Notes: generated by a model from the sequence alone, not told the origin. Counted from the stretch's first letter, positions 26,087 through 35,774 are shown. The stretch: 64,000 nt of DNA from Clostridium sp031626875 (GCF_031626875.1 NZ_JANDMF010000009.1:36569-100568), one strand, 5' to 3'. Numbers and translations are program-made.

Positions 26087-27262
26087 ATGACTAGCAAGTT
26101 TTATTTACATAAAGGAAAAAATAAAAGGGCTGAAGGTGGTAGACCTTGGATTTACATTGATGAAATAAATGAATATGATGGTGACTATGAGAATGGAGAT
26201 ATAGTTGAAGTATATAACCACAAAAATTACTTTATTGGAAAAGGCTATATAAATGATAGAAGTAAAATAACAATACGAATTATGACTAGAGATAAAGATG
26301 AGGAAATTGATAAAGATTTCTTTAGAAAAAGGTTTAAAGCTGCATATGAATACAGAAAAACTGTCATAGATACTTCTTCTTGCCGATTTGTATTTGGAGA
26401 AGCTGATTTACTTCCTGGTTTAACAATAGATAAATTTGAAGACTACTATGTTTTACAAATTTCAACTTTAGGAATGGATAAATATAGAGATACTATAGTT
26501 GATATTCTTGTAAATGAATATCATGCAAAAGGTATATTTGAAAGAAGTGATATAGCTACTCGTGAAATTGAAGGATTAGAGCAACGAAAAGGTTTTTTAA
26601 CTGATGAATTTGACACTAACATTCAAATTATTGAAAATGGAGTTAAATATATCGTTGATATTGAAAATGGTCAAAAAACAGGATTTTTCTTAGATCAAAA
26701 AGAAAATAGAGCAGCTATACATAGAATTTGTAAAGATAGAGATGTTTTAGATTGCTTTACTCATACTGGTTCTTTCGCATTAAATGCAGGTATTGCAGGT
26801 GCAAAATCAGTTCTTGGAATAGATGTATCTGAACATGCTATTCAATGTGCAACAAAAAATGCTGAACTTAATAATTTGCAAGATACAGTTAAATTCGAAT
26901 GCCATAATGCCTTTGATGTATTATCTACATGGTCAAAAGAAGGAAGAAAATTTGATGTAGTTATTTTAGATCCTCCTGCTTTCACTAAATCTCGAAATAC
27001 TATTAACGGTGCTAAAAGAGGATACAAAGAAATCAACCTTAGAGGATTAAAAATGGTTAAATCAGGAGGGTATTTTGTGACTTGTTCCTGTTCTCACTAC
27101 ATGAATGAAGAATTATTAAAATCTACAATAAACGAAGCTGCACATGATGCACATAGAATTTTAAGACAAGTAGAATTTAGAACTCAATCAGCTGACCATC
27201 CAATATTATGGAATTCAGATGAAAGTTATTACTTAAAATTCTTTGTATTTCAGGTTGTATAA
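26087..27262 (+). CDS. Class I SAM-dependent rRNA methyltransferase, RlmI-like
   Basis: A 391-residue protein with an N-terminal PUA domain (KNKRAEGGRPWIYIDEI) and a C-terminal Rossmann methyltransferase: DCFTHTGSFALNAGIAGAKSVLGIDVSEHAI (~222-252) and the catalytic-type VVILDPPAFTKS (~292-303), with CSCSHYM further on. This is the COG1092/RlmI pattern of 23S rRNA m5C methyltransferases. ATG follows AAAGGGG. Exact target base is inferred from the family only. Confidence 0.9.
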   Translation: MTSKFYLHKGKNKRAEGGRPWIYIDEINEYDGDYENGDIVEVYNHKNYFIGKGYINDRSKITIRIMTRDKDEEIDKDFFRKRFKAAYEYRKTVIDTSSCRFVFGEADLLPGLTIDKFEDYYVLQISTLGMDKYRDTIVDILVNEYHAKGIFERSDIATREIEGLEQRKGFLTDEFDTNIQIIENGVKYIVDIENGQKTGFFLDQKENRAAIHRICKDRDVLDCFTHTGSFALNAGIAGAKSVLGIDVSEHAIQCATKNAELNNLQDTVKFECHNAFDVLSTWSKEGRKFDVVILDPPAFTKSRNTINGAKRGYKEINLRGLKMVKSGGYFVTCSCSHYMNEELLKSTINEAAHDAHRILRQVEFRTQSADHPILWNSDESYYLKFFVFQVV

Positions 27263-27273
27263 ACTTTAAAATT

Positions 27274-27312
27274 AAAAAAGTAGTAATCAATCAATTGATT
27301 TTACTACTTTTT
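27274..27312 (+). terminator. Terminator of the RlmI-like gene
   Basis: Stem AAAAAAGTAGTAATCAA with TTGATTTTACTACTTTTT, ending in a T-run; 12 bp after the stop. Confidence 0.85.
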
Positions 27313-27343
27313 ATGTAAAATTTCTATAGGGAGTGACTAAAGA

Positions 27344-28429
27344 ATGAATTTTTTAAGAGAATTTTTTAAAAAAGATATAGTTAAACGACTTGCTGTATTA
27401 GCTGTAATAATATTTTTCATGTTTCTATTGAGTTCAATGCTTAATTTATTTTTACTCACATTCATTTTCACATATATTACATATAGTTTACAAAAAGCAA
27501 TTAGTAACAAACTAAATAAGTTTATAAAAGTAAGTCCCTCAGTGATAACTATATTCTTATATTTGCTATTAACTGCAGCTATTGTATTTATTATTTCTAC
27601 TTATATACCAATAATTATAAACCAATTAGGAGAAATAATTACTGAAATATCTAGCTTTGACTTTGATTCTATTAAATTAGGCTTTCTATCTCCATATATA
27701 GCAAAATATATCCACGAAATTGATTTCATCTCACTTATAAAAGGTGCTGGATTAGATCAATTCTTAAAATATGTTTCTAACTTAGGTGCTTGGGGATTAA
27801 ATGTTTTTATAGCTTCTATATTAAGTTTATTCTTTGTTCTTGAAATGGATAAGATAAAAGAATTCTTTTTAAAATTTGAAGATAGCAAAATTTCTGGTTT
27901 TTACAAATATACATTAGATTTTGGAACTAACTTTTTAAACTCTTTTGGTAAGGTAGTTCAAGCTCAATTGATTATTGCATTTGTAAATAGTATTCTATCT
28001 TCAATATCATTATTTCTTTTGCATTTTCCTCAAGTTCTAGGCCTTGGTGTTATGATTTTTATATTTAGCTTAGTTCCTGTGGCTGGAACTATAGCTTCAT
28101 TAATTCCACTTTGTATAATTGCCTATACTATTGGTGGTATAAAAATGATTGTTTATATACTACTCCTAATAGCTGTTTTACATGCTTTGGAAAGTTATGT
28201 ATTAAATCCTAGGTTTATGGCTAACAAAACTGAACTTCCTGTCTTTGTTGTTTTTGTAACACTTTTAGTATCAGAGCATTTTATGGGGGTTTGGGGATTA
28301 CTTCTTGGAATTCCACTTCTAATGTTTATATTAGATTTATTAAATGTAAATTTAGTTCCTACTCATAAAAAGGATAAAAAAACATTAAAAAATATAAAAT
28401 TACTGCCTTATAACAAAGAAAAAAAGTAA
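27344..28429 (+). CDS. AI-2E family transporter (first of two)
   Basis: A 361-residue membrane protein of the PF01594 family with a hydrophobic N-terminal pair, a soluble helical region (~95-150) and a C-terminal group of helices holding the family's conserved FSLVPVAGTIASLIPL and LNPRFMANKTELPVFVVFV segments. Members include autoinducer-2 exporters, sodium/proton antiporters and sporulation-related proteins, so substrate is not predictable. Its last codons are part of a terminator stem. Confidence 0.88.
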   Translation: MNFLREFFKKDIVKRLAVLAVIIFFMFLLSSMLNLFLLTFIFTYITYSLQKAISNKLNKFIKVSPSVITIFLYLLLTAAIVFIISTYIPIIINQLGEIITEISSFDFDSIKLGFLSPYIAKYIHEIDFISLIKGAGLDQFLKYVSNLGAWGLNVFIASILSLFFVLEMDKIKEFFLKFEDSKISGFYKYTLDFGTNFLNSFGKVVQAQLIIAFVNSILSSISLFLLHFPQVLGLGVMIFIFSLVPVAGTIASLIPLCIIAYTIGGIKMIVYILLLIAVLHALESYVLNPRFMANKTELPVFVVFVTLLVSEHFMGVWGLLLGIPLLMFILDLLNVNLVPTHKKDKKTLKNIKLLPYNKEKK

Positions 28430-28453
28430 CCTCTTCATTAAGGTTACTTTTTT
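28426..28453 (+). terminator. Terminator overlapping the AI-2E stop codon
   Basis: Perfect 7-bp stem GTAACCT/AGGTTAC with the TAA stop inside the left arm, followed by TTTTTTC. Confidence 0.85.
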
Positions 28454-28554
28454 CTTAATTATTTTTATGTTTTAATTGTAATATTTATAAAAATTGTTTA
28501 TCATATTTTTCTATAAAAACATCTTTACTATCTGAAATTTTAGATTTCATAAAG

Positions 28555-30009
28555 TTATCTTGATATTCCCAAATCTCTTCCTGAGCTAATATTATTATCT
28601 ATCTCTATATTTCCCTCTCCACTTCCTATGGTTATTGTTGATATTTGATCTATAGCCCAATCACTAGGTAGTGGATGTCCTTTATTCCCTTTAAATGCTG
28701 AAGACATATCACACACAAAACTACTACATGAAAGTTTTTCTGATGCAATAATACTGCATACCTTCCTTGGCGCATATATACCTATCTTGTAATTTGTTTC
28801 ATTTGTTGTAAATATATTATTAATTTCAGCAAAATATCTTCTAATTTTATTAATTTCATTCTCTGAAACATCAAAATCAACTGCAAAATATATAATTCCT
28901 GGCTTTAGTCCTAAACTCTGAGCTGCTTCAATTGCCACTTTTGCATCACTAATCCCCTGACCTTCATTAAAATAATCTATTTTATATCCACCAGTTTCAT
29001 ATATAGGAATAACCCTAAGACCAGAATCAAAAATAATATTTAATTCATCAGATGTCATTTTAAAATTGCCAGTAAGATATCTTCCAACTACTTTATATCC
29101 ATTCTCTTTTATTGTTTGAGCTGTCTTTATAGTAATTGTATTTGAACAATCACAAATTGTACCTTTCCTAGATTTATCTCCTGTACTTACAAATAATGAT
29201 GCCCAAGTTTGTGCTCCTACAACTCCATTAGAAATCAGACATATAAATTTCTGAAATTCAATTACTGCTGTCTTAGTTCCACTTCCAAATTGACCATCAA
29301 ATCCATTTGTATTAAACCCATAGCAGTATAAAGCATATTGTAATAAGTATATAAATCTTGTTTTTGAGCTGCCTTCTATTAATTTAGGACAATAAGATTG
29401 TGTTGTTAATCCAAATTGACCATCTACATTAACACCTTCTTCAATCTGTAATGCATAAACTAAAGCCTTATATGTTAACTCTCCATATAATCCATCAGTA
29501 ATAAGTATACCTATATCTTCCATAAAGTGTTTATTGGAAGAATAGTCATGATTCAAATTTTGTTGAACTTTACGAATATTTGGATCTCCTCCAGTTGATA
29601 ACTTAAAGGAATTCCTATTTAATAATTGTTTCATTAAAAGTGAATTAACACTTCCACTTTGACTAAATCCAATATCTAATTGAAAATTCATTATTGCTGA
29701 TTTAGTGTTTTCTCCAAAATTTCCATCAAACCATTTTATATCATATCCCTTACAAAACAAAGCTCCCTGTAATATATAAACTTGATTTGTTCTTGTTGAA
29801 TTAATTGATAACTCTCCAAAAGCTGCAGTTGTTGCAGGTCCAAAAACTCCATTTGGAGTTGTTATTCCAAGTTCAATTTGCAATGCCCTAATTAATGCTC
29901 CTATTGTTTCATCCCCAAATGTATTATCTTCACGTATTAAATTATAGCCTGATTTCCCCCTATATGTTTTATTTAACCATTGTTGAATTTGTAACACTGT
30001 AATCTCCAT
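28555..30009 (-). CDS. DUF1906 glycoside-hydrolase-like protein with four peptidoglycan-binding repeats
   Basis: A 484-residue protein. Four PG_binding_1-like units occupy roughly residues 1-70, 72-130, 143-210 and 213-275, recognisable by repeated core motifs (FGDETIGALIRALQ, FGENTKSAIMNFQ, YGELTYKALVYALQ, FGSGTKTAVIEFQ). The C-terminal half (~285-484) matches the DUF1906 (Rv2525c-like) TIM barrel: GTICDCSNTIT, VVGRYLTG, IIYFAVDFDVSE and WAIDQ. There is no signal peptide, so it may be spore-associated or released by lysis. Convergent with the AI-2E gene and not surrounded by phage genes. Confidence 0.8.
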   Translation of the reverse strand: MEITVLQIQQWLNKTYRGKSGYNLIREDNTFGDETIGALIRALQIELGITTPNGVFGPATTAAFGELSINSTRTNQVYILQGALFCKGYDIKWFDGNFGENTKSAIMNFQLDIGFSQSGSVNSLLMKQLLNRNSFKLSTGGDPNIRKVQQNLNHDYSSNKHFMEDIGILITDGLYGELTYKALVYALQIEEGVNVDGQFGLTTQSYCPKLIEGSSKTRFIYLLQYALYCYGFNTNGFDGQFGSGTKTAVIEFQKFICLISNGVVGAQTWASLFVSTGDKSRKGTICDCSNTITIKTAQTIKENGYKVVGRYLTGNFKMTSDELNIIFDSGLRVIPIYETGGYKIDYFNEGQGISDAKVAIEAAQSLGLKPGIIYFAVDFDVSENEINKIRRYFAEINNIFTTNETNYKIGIYAPRKVCSIIASEKLSCSSFVCDMSSAFKGNKGHPLPSDWAIDQISTITIGSGEGNIEIDNNISSGRDLGISR

Positions 30010-30121
30010 ATTAATTCATCTCCATTTAATTTTTTAATTAGCTAATTCATAAATAGAAACAAATTTATTATCAAATGTGTAAACCATATTTTTATATTTT
30101 TTCAATAAACTTCAAAAACAA

Positions 30122-30158
30122 AGACATTATTTCATGTATATTACATAAAATAATGTCT
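30122..30158 (-). terminator. Terminator after the DUF1643 gene
   Basis: Stem AGACATTATTT with AAATAATGTCT and 15-nt loop, followed on the minus strand by TTGTTTTTG. Confidence 0.75.
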
Positions 30159-30174
30159 AAACATTAATAATTAT

Positions 30175-30771
30175 TCATTCAAATAAATTTTCAAGATTAT
30201 CTTTATAAGACCAAGCCAAACAATGCTTAGGATATCCTTTTTTGCTCATTTCGCCAACTCTAAGAATATGCTTTTTGGCTGAACTATTCATCATTTCATA
30301 CCTTAAAGACTTTAATATCAATTCTACCCTACTTACATATATTTCATCTAACCCCTCTAAAGGTTCTCCCCAAGCAGCAATTATATAATCAGCATCATGT
30401 ATTTCTTCAGCTATTATCTCATCATTACAAAGAATATCTTCATTTCCTTCTAGATATTCTTTTCCTCTTAAAATACATTCTTCATATAAATCTTCTCTTG
30501 AATATTCATATACAGTAAATAAATTTACTATTGTTAACTTTTGTATTTCCTTAATTTCATCCTTATTTTCTTGAAGGAATTTAACTATTCTCTTGTATAT
30601 ACTATTGCAGCTATCTTCCTCTAATCCTTTAGGTGCTCTAGAAATAACTAAAACATTTTCACCCTTTTTTCCTAGGCTAAATGAAATTTTATAGCATCTC
30701 TCACCTTTTTCATCTTCAACAATATTAATACCTTTTTTTTTAACATATTTAGGATACTTGCATCTATACAT
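30175..30771 (-). CDS. DUF1643-family protein
   Basis: A 198-residue protein with features of DUF1643: a strand ENVLVISRAPKG followed by NSIYKRIVKFLQ, then LTIVNLFTVYEY, the AAWGEP segment near residue 137 and a C-terminal YPKHCLAWSY. The family has no established biochemical function. It is 47 bp downstream of comB and may be cotranscribed. Confidence 0.65.
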   Translation of the reverse strand: MYRCKYPKYVKKKGINIVEDEKGERCYKISFSLGKKGENVLVISRAPKGLEEDSCNSIYKRIVKFLQENKDEIKEIQKLTIVNLFTVYEYSREDLYEECILRGKEYLEGNEDILCNDEIIAEEIHDADYIIAAWGEPLEGLDEIYVSRVELILKSLRYEMMNSSAKKHILRVGEMSKKGYPKHCLAWSYKDNLENLFE

Positions 30772-30818
30772 AGCTATTCCCCTTTATATTACATTACTAA
30801 TTAATATTTAATAACCTT

Positions 30819-31538
30819 TTAACTTATTCCTATAATATGCCCTTTGGTATATTCTGGTACTATTTTAGTTATATTTTTTTGAACACAGTAATTAATATCA
30901 TCTTCAAGCCCTAGACTCATCATGACATTATAATGTCTTGCATCTCTTATATACTCTATAACTATAGGATATCTTTCATAAAGTTTTAGAGATGTTAAAG
31001 ATATATCTGTCAATTCTAACTTATTGATATTTTGGGTAATTTCTTTAATTATAAAGCCTGTACATATATAATCATCTATAGAAAACTGTCCATTAGTTCC
31101 TGCATTAACTATAACTACATCTCTATTAAGTTCTAACAATTTATTTGCAATAGCTCTTGCATTAAGCATACACCCAACTAATATCCTATAAGCTGATGTA
31201 CAATTAGTTATTGTTCTTGTCCCATTAGTAGTTGTAATTATTACTGTTTTTCCTTCAACTTGTTCTCTTGTATATTCTAAAGGAGAATTTGATAAATCAA
31301 ATCCTTCAATTTTAACAGCTTTTCTTTCCCCCCCTAAAATGCAATGTTCTTTTCCTAGTTTATTTCTCATTTTAAAAGATTCTTCTATAGTCAGTAAGGG
31401 TATAACTTTTTTACACCCATTCATTAAGGCTGTGGTTATTACTGATGTGGCTCTAAGCATGTCTATAACCACAACCACTTTATCCTTGATAATATCTTCT
31501 CTTATATAGTCTGCTGAAATTATTACATCAACTTTCAT
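30819..31538 (-). CDS. comB: ComB-like 2-phosphosulfolactate phosphatase family protein
   Basis: A 239-residue member of the ComB family: MKVDVIISADYIRED, VVVIDMLRATSVITTAL, LGGERKAVKIEGFDLSNSPLEY and TTTNGTRTI are all family landmarks. The archaeal enzyme dephosphorylates 2-phosphosulfolactate in coenzyme M synthesis. A clostridium has no known need for coenzyme M and no other com genes are nearby, so the real substrate here may be different. It is 11 bp downstream of the YhcC-type radical SAM gene and probably in one operon with it. Confidence 0.85.
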   Translation of the reverse strand: MKVDVIISADYIREDIIKDKVVVVIDMLRATSVITTALMNGCKKVIPLLTIEESFKMRNKLGKEHCILGGERKAVKIEGFDLSNSPLEYTREQVEGKTVIITTTNGTRTITNCTSAYRILVGCMLNARAIANKLLELNRDVVIVNAGTNGQFSIDDYICTGFIIKEITQNINKLELTDISLTSLKLYERYPIVIEYIRDARHYNVMMSLGLEDDINYCVQKNITKIVPEYTKGHIIGIS

Positions 31539-31549
31539 AATCCTGTCTC

Positions 31550-32476
31550 CTATCTGAAACTTTTCCCTTGATAAACATCATTATCTAACATAGCTTTATC
31601 TATAGCATTTAAAACTTCCCACTTTTTTAAGCTCCACATAGGTCCAATAAGTAAATTTCTTGGAGCATCTCCTGTTAACCTATGTATAACCATATCTTGT
31701 GGTAATATTTCTATTGACTTACATAATAATTCTATGTAATCTTCTTGTGATAAGAACTTTAATTCTCCTTTTTCATATAATTTAACTAATGGAGTATTTT
31801 TCATCAAATGAAGCAAATGAAATTTAACTCCTTTTGCTCCCGAATGTGCAATATATTCTACAGTTTTTAACATATCTTCTTTACTCTCACCTGGTAATCC
31901 AAAAATACTATGAACAACAAAATCTATATTTCTATCCTTTAATTTTTTTATAGCTTCTTCAAAAACTTCTAACTTATATCCCCTATTAATTTTTTTTGCA
32001 GATTTATCATTACAAGTTTGTAATCCTAGTTCTATCCAAATATAAAACTTTTTATTTATTTCTTCTAATAAATCTAGTACATCTTCTCCCAAACAATCAG
32101 GCCTTGTTGCAATAGCTAATGCTACTACATCATCTTGTTTAAGTGCTTCTTCATACTTAGATTTTAGTACATCTATTGGTGCATAGGTATTAGTATAAGC
32201 CTGGAAGTAAGCAATATATTTACCATTTTTCCATTTCTTAGCCATCATTTTTTTTATATCATCAAATTGCTTACTAATAGAAAAATCTCTATCTCCTGCA
32301 AAATCTCCTGAACCTCTTTCACTACAGAATAAGCATCCACCACTACTTATGGTTCCATCTCTATTAGGACAAGAAAATCCCCCATCCAAAGAAATTTTAA
32401 AAACTTTCTCTCCAAATCTTTCTCTTAAAAAATAATTTAAGCTATGATATCTTTTCCCATTCCACTCTTTAATCAT
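31550..32476 (-). CDS. TIGR01212-family radical SAM protein (YhcC-like)
   Basis: A 308-residue radical SAM protein. The cluster motif is extended as in this family: SCPNRDGTISSGGCLFCSERG (Cys near 32, 44 and 47). Later VALAIATRPDCLGEDVLDLL, WIELGLQTCNDKSAKKINRG and VHSIFGLPGESKEDM are typical. YhcC-type proteins have been linked to tRNA or rRNA modification contexts but the substrate is undetermined. Starts after GAAGGGAG; heads the comB operon. Confidence 0.9.
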   Translation of the reverse strand: MIKEWNGKRYHSLNYFLRERFGEKVFKISLDGGFSCPNRDGTISSGGCLFCSERGSGDFAGDRDFSISKQFDDIKKMMAKKWKNGKYIAYFQAYTNTYAPIDVLKSKYEEALKQDDVVALAIATRPDCLGEDVLDLLEEINKKFYIWIELGLQTCNDKSAKKINRGYKLEVFEEAIKKLKDRNIDFVVHSIFGLPGESKEDMLKTVEYIAHSGAKGVKFHLLHLMKNTPLVKLYEKGELKFLSQEDYIELLCKSIEILPQDMVIHRLTGDAPRNLLIGPMWSLKKWEVLNAIDKAMLDNDVYQGKSFR

Positions 32477-32544
32477 GGTTTATCTCCCTTCGAATAAAAA
32501 TATCATACTTATAATAACAGATTAAATTGAAAATTGCTAAAATT

Positions 32545-33609
32545 CTAATCTTCTATATCCTTTTTAGTCACTTTTAAATCCTTTAAATCTATTAAATATA
32601 CTCCCTCAGATTCCTTTTCTTCTTTAAGTGCTGTAGATTTTATAAATACACCTGCACTTGTAACCCTAAGTATATCTAATGAATATTTATCATTAGGAAA
32701 AACCACATTTAGTTTTAATGGTAATAATTCTCCTTTAGGATTTCTATATATTTTTATAGTTGTTCCTTTATCTTTCTCTTTTAATTGTACAATCAATTCT
32801 CCATCATCATCTGAAAATAGTACTTTCTGAATTTCTACATTCTTTAACATGTCATACCCTACAATATTCTCAGCTATTGGTTTTTCTAATAATCGTTCTA
32901 TATTTTCATCTATATTTATATCTCCGCTTTCAGCTTCTCCAACAGTTTGTTTAAGCTTATTTACCTTTGCCAATGATATCAATTTATTGCCTCCATTTGA
33001 TGATATCATTGCAATAGATTCTCCTTGAAAACCTATATTAACAATAGAGAAGTCAGTTTCTGGAACATCTTCTTCAGTTAATACTATATTTTCTTCCTTT
33101 GGATACACCTGTTTTGGCATATCTCTTCTTCTTAAAAGCAGCTGACTTTTTCCTGTATCTTCATCTAATAATCTTAATGATGTTTTATCCTTATATACTT
33201 CCTTTAATCCTTTAGTTTTTACTTCATCTATTAAATAACTATCATCCACCTTAGCTACTCTTAAATCTAAACTTTCTAAATTAGCCCTAACATTATTTTC
33301 ATTTCTCCTTATTAATAAATATCTTATATATGAATAATTAGGTCCTTCAGATACAAAATCAATTTTATATGAATCTATTTTGTTTTCTCTCATTTTAATT
33401 ACTTCATCTGTATCTATAGTTTCATTCCTACAATATTTATTTGCTCCCTCTATATCCTCATTTGATAAACTCTTCATGAAATTATTAGATGTCTTTACTG
33501 CCTCATTTATATCAAATAAATATAATGGTACCTCTCCTACTACTCTTTCACATCCAACCATTGTAATTGATAATATGAAAATTAAAATAAATGTTATAAA
33601 CCTTTTCAC
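32545..33609 (-). CDS. Predicted lipoprotein of unknown function
   Basis: A 354-residue protein with a lipoprotein signal (MKRFITFILIFILSITMVGC), so Cys20 should be lipidated. Residues ~35-130 resemble an NTF2-like/DUF4878-type region (NNFMKSLSNEDIEGANKYC). The rest is beta-rich with a central IVLTEEDVPETDFSIVNIGF. GTG start after AGGGGAG. No partner gene is evident; it is divergent from the YkvI-like permease. Confidence 0.65.
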   Translation of the reverse strand: MKRFITFILIFILSITMVGCERVVGEVPLYLFDINEAVKTSNNFMKSLSNEDIEGANKYCRNETIDTDEVIKMRENKIDSYKIDFVSEGPNYSYIRYLLIRRNENNVRANLESLDLRVAKVDDSYLIDEVKTKGLKEVYKDKTSLRLLDEDTGKSQLLLRRRDMPKQVYPKEENIVLTEEDVPETDFSIVNIGFQGESIAMISSNGGNKLISLAKVNKLKQTVGEAESGDINIDENIERLLEKPIAENIVGYDMLKNVEIQKVLFSDDDGELIVQLKEKDKGTTIKIYRNPKGELLPLKLNVVFPNDKYSLDILRVTSAGVFIKSTALKEEKESEGVYLIDLKDLKVTKKDIED

Positions 33610-33742
33610 AAAGAACTCCCCTTTCTTACTAATATAAATTTAGTTTTCCTAAGAAAAATTTCCTTATACTTCTTAATTAGAATAAATACCTATACTTCAT
33701 TAATATATTTGTTAATAGAAACAACTTAAAAAGGAGTAAATT

Positions 33743-34804
33743 GTGAATAAAGAAATTACAAAAATATTTCAAATTGCTGTAGTTTTTATAGGCACTATAG
33801 TTGGAGCTGGATTAGCTTCTGGAAAAGAAATAACTCAGTTTTTTACATCATTTGGTGCTAAAAGTTTTTTAGGCATAATTTTATGTGGTGCATTCTACAT
33901 AATAATGGGGACTATTATTTCAAAAATAAGTGTTAATTACAATCTAAATTCTTATAGTGATGTAATGAAAATAATAAGTCCCAACATTTTAGGAAAACTT
34001 ACTGGGGTCATAACCACACTTTATTTAATTTCTAGTGCATCAATAATAATCGCTGGAAGCGGGGCTTTAATTAATCAATTTTTTGGTATCCCTAAAATTG
34101 TAGGTTCTCTTCTCATGATAGTTTTTGCATCTTTCTTCCTTCTTAGAGGAACTAATGGTTTGATTGAAGTTAATTCATTTATTGTACCAGCATTAATAAT
34201 TACTATATCCTTAGTAACTATTTTATATTTTATGTTTTGTAAAGAAATGGTGAGCTTTAATAATATTTCTAGCTTTGAACCTAAAAAAAAGGGTATCTTA
34301 ATTTCAACTATTCTTTATGCTGGCTATAATATACTTTGTTCATCTGGTGTATTAGTTCCATTAAGTAATCAAATGAAAAAATCTAGAACTATGATTATTG
34401 GCATTATATTTGGTGCTATAGGCTTAAGCCTTCTTTGTTGTATGATTAATTTTATGTTAACTATTAATCAACCTTATATTTATGAATATGAGATACCCCT
34501 TTTATTTGTAGCTCAAAGATTTGGTCCATTCATGCAAGCCCTACTTTTAATGATTATTTTACTAGAAATGTTCTCTACAGAAGTTTCAGATGTATACTCA
34601 ATAAGTAAAACATTAGAACAAACATTTAATATACACTTTAAGAAAGGAATTTTTTTAGTTCTAGCTGTAGCTTTGCCTATATCTCAAATAGGTTTCACTA
34701 ATTTAATATCTACACTTTATCCACTATTTGGTGTACTTAGCCTAATATTTATAATCCAATCTATAATTTTTTATAGAAAACATAAGGATGAAATGGTAGA
34801 TTAA
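33743..34804 (+). CDS. YkvI-like membrane protein (APC-superfamily-type permease)
   Basis: A 353-residue membrane protein with about ten hydrophobic helices. The first helix contains GTIVGAGLASGKEITQFF, the glycine-rich unwound region seen in YkvI proteins and more distantly in sodium-coupled amino-acid permeases. GTG start 7 nt after AAGGAG. Substrate unknown; an amino acid or ion is likely from the fold. Confidence 0.8.
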   Translation: MNKEITKIFQIAVVFIGTIVGAGLASGKEITQFFTSFGAKSFLGIILCGAFYIIMGTIISKISVNYNLNSYSDVMKIISPNILGKLTGVITTLYLISSASIIIAGSGALINQFFGIPKIVGSLLMIVFASFFLLRGTNGLIEVNSFIVPALIITISLVTILYFMFCKEMVSFNNISSFEPKKKGILISTILYAGYNILCSSGVLVPLSNQMKKSRTMIIGIIFGAIGLSLLCCMINFMLTINQPYIYEYEIPLLFVAQRFGPFMQALLLMIILLEMFSTEVSDVYSISKTLEQTFNIHFKKGIFLVLAVALPISQIGFTNLISTLYPLFGVLSLIFIIQSIIFYRKHKDEMVD

Positions 34805-34817
34805 CTTCTTGTTATCT

Positions 34818-34867
34818 ACACCTCTTAGTTTTATAATTTATTAGTAATCCTTAGGAGGTGTGTTTTT
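34818..34867 (+). terminator. Hairpin serving as terminator and covering the next gene's ribosome binding site
   Basis: ACACCTC (34818-34824) pairs with GAGGTGT (34855-34861) and a T-run follows. The right arm contains the AGGAGG of the following radical SAM gene, whose TTG start lies in the T-run. The structure can end ykvI transcripts and also block translation of readthrough RNA. Confidence 0.55.
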
Positions 34868-35772
34868 TGAAATATTCTAGTTTATTAGAAAATTGTAAGT
34901 TGTGTAAAAGACAATGTGGTGTAAATAGATTGAAAGGTGAACTAGGTGTATGTTCTGCTGATAGTAAAATAAAGGTTGCAAAAGCCTATCTTCACCTTTG
35001 GGAAGAACCTCCTGTATCTTTAGGTAATGGCTCTGGAACAATATTTTTTTCTCATTGCAATTTGAAATGTGTATTTTGTCAAAATCATGAAATAAGTCAA
35101 GAATTTAAAGGTAAGTTTATAACTATTGAAAGATTGAGTGAAATATTTTTGGAACTTCAATGTAAGGGTTCTAGCAATATAAATCTTGTTACTCCAACCC
35201 ACTATGTTCCTCAAATTAAGGAGGCTATAGAAATTTCCAAAAAAAATGGTCTAACATTGCCTATTCTTTATAATACAAATGGCTATGATACTTTAGATAC
35301 TATTAAATCCTTAAATGGCTTTATAGATGTATATCTTCCAGACTTTAAGTATTACAATGATAAATATGCAATTAGATACTCAAATGCTATATCCTATGAA
35401 GAGAATATTATTCTAATTCTCAATGAAATGATTGAACAAGTTGGTGAACCTATTTTTGATTCTGATGGAAGAATTCTAAAGGGTGTTATAATAAGACACC
35501 TTATGTTGCCTGGACTATTGTTTGATTCTAAAAAAATTATAGATAAAATATATAATACTTTTGGAGACAAAGTTTATATAAGCATAATGAATCAATATAC
35601 TCCAATGTATAATTCAAAGAATTATCCTGAAATAAATAAGCTTCTAAATCCAAAGCATTATAATTCTTTAATTGAATATGCAGAATCAATAGGTGTTAGT
35701 AAAGGATTTATTCAGGATGTTGGAACAAATAATACAAGTTATGTTCCTAATTTCAATTTTCAGGGAATTTAA
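34867..35772 (+). CDS. Radical SAM protein, PflA-like group
   Basis: A 301-residue radical SAM enzyme. A Cys-rich N-terminus (ENCKLCKRQCGVNR, GVCSA) precedes the canonical cluster FSHCNLKCVFCQNHEISQ near residues 66-83. LPILYNTNGYD, DVYLPDFKYY and GVIIRHLMLPG are typical of the pyruvate formate-lyase activating enzyme-like group (COG1313). The target protein is unknown. The TTG start at 34867 follows TAGGAGG by 8 nt; the ribosome binding site lies in a hairpin arm. Confidence 0.88.
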   Translation: MKYSSLLENCKLCKRQCGVNRLKGELGVCSADSKIKVAKAYLHLWEEPPVSLGNGSGTIFFSHCNLKCVFCQNHEISQEFKGKFITIERLSEIFLELQCKGSSNINLVTPTHYVPQIKEAIEISKKNGLTLPILYNTNGYDTLDTIKSLNGFIDVYLPDFKYYNDKYAIRYSNAISYEENIILILNEMIEQVGEPIFDSDGRILKGVIIRHLMLPGLLFDSKKIIDKIYNTFGDKVYISIMNQYTPMYNSKNYPEINKLLNPKHYNSLIEYAESIGVSKGFIQDVGTNNTSYVPNFNFQGI

Positions 35773-35774
35773 GT

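Noticed and set aside
28555..30009. Prophage endolysin
   Set aside because: No holin, terminase, capsid or integrase genes nearby; both flanks are housekeeping genes with terminators.
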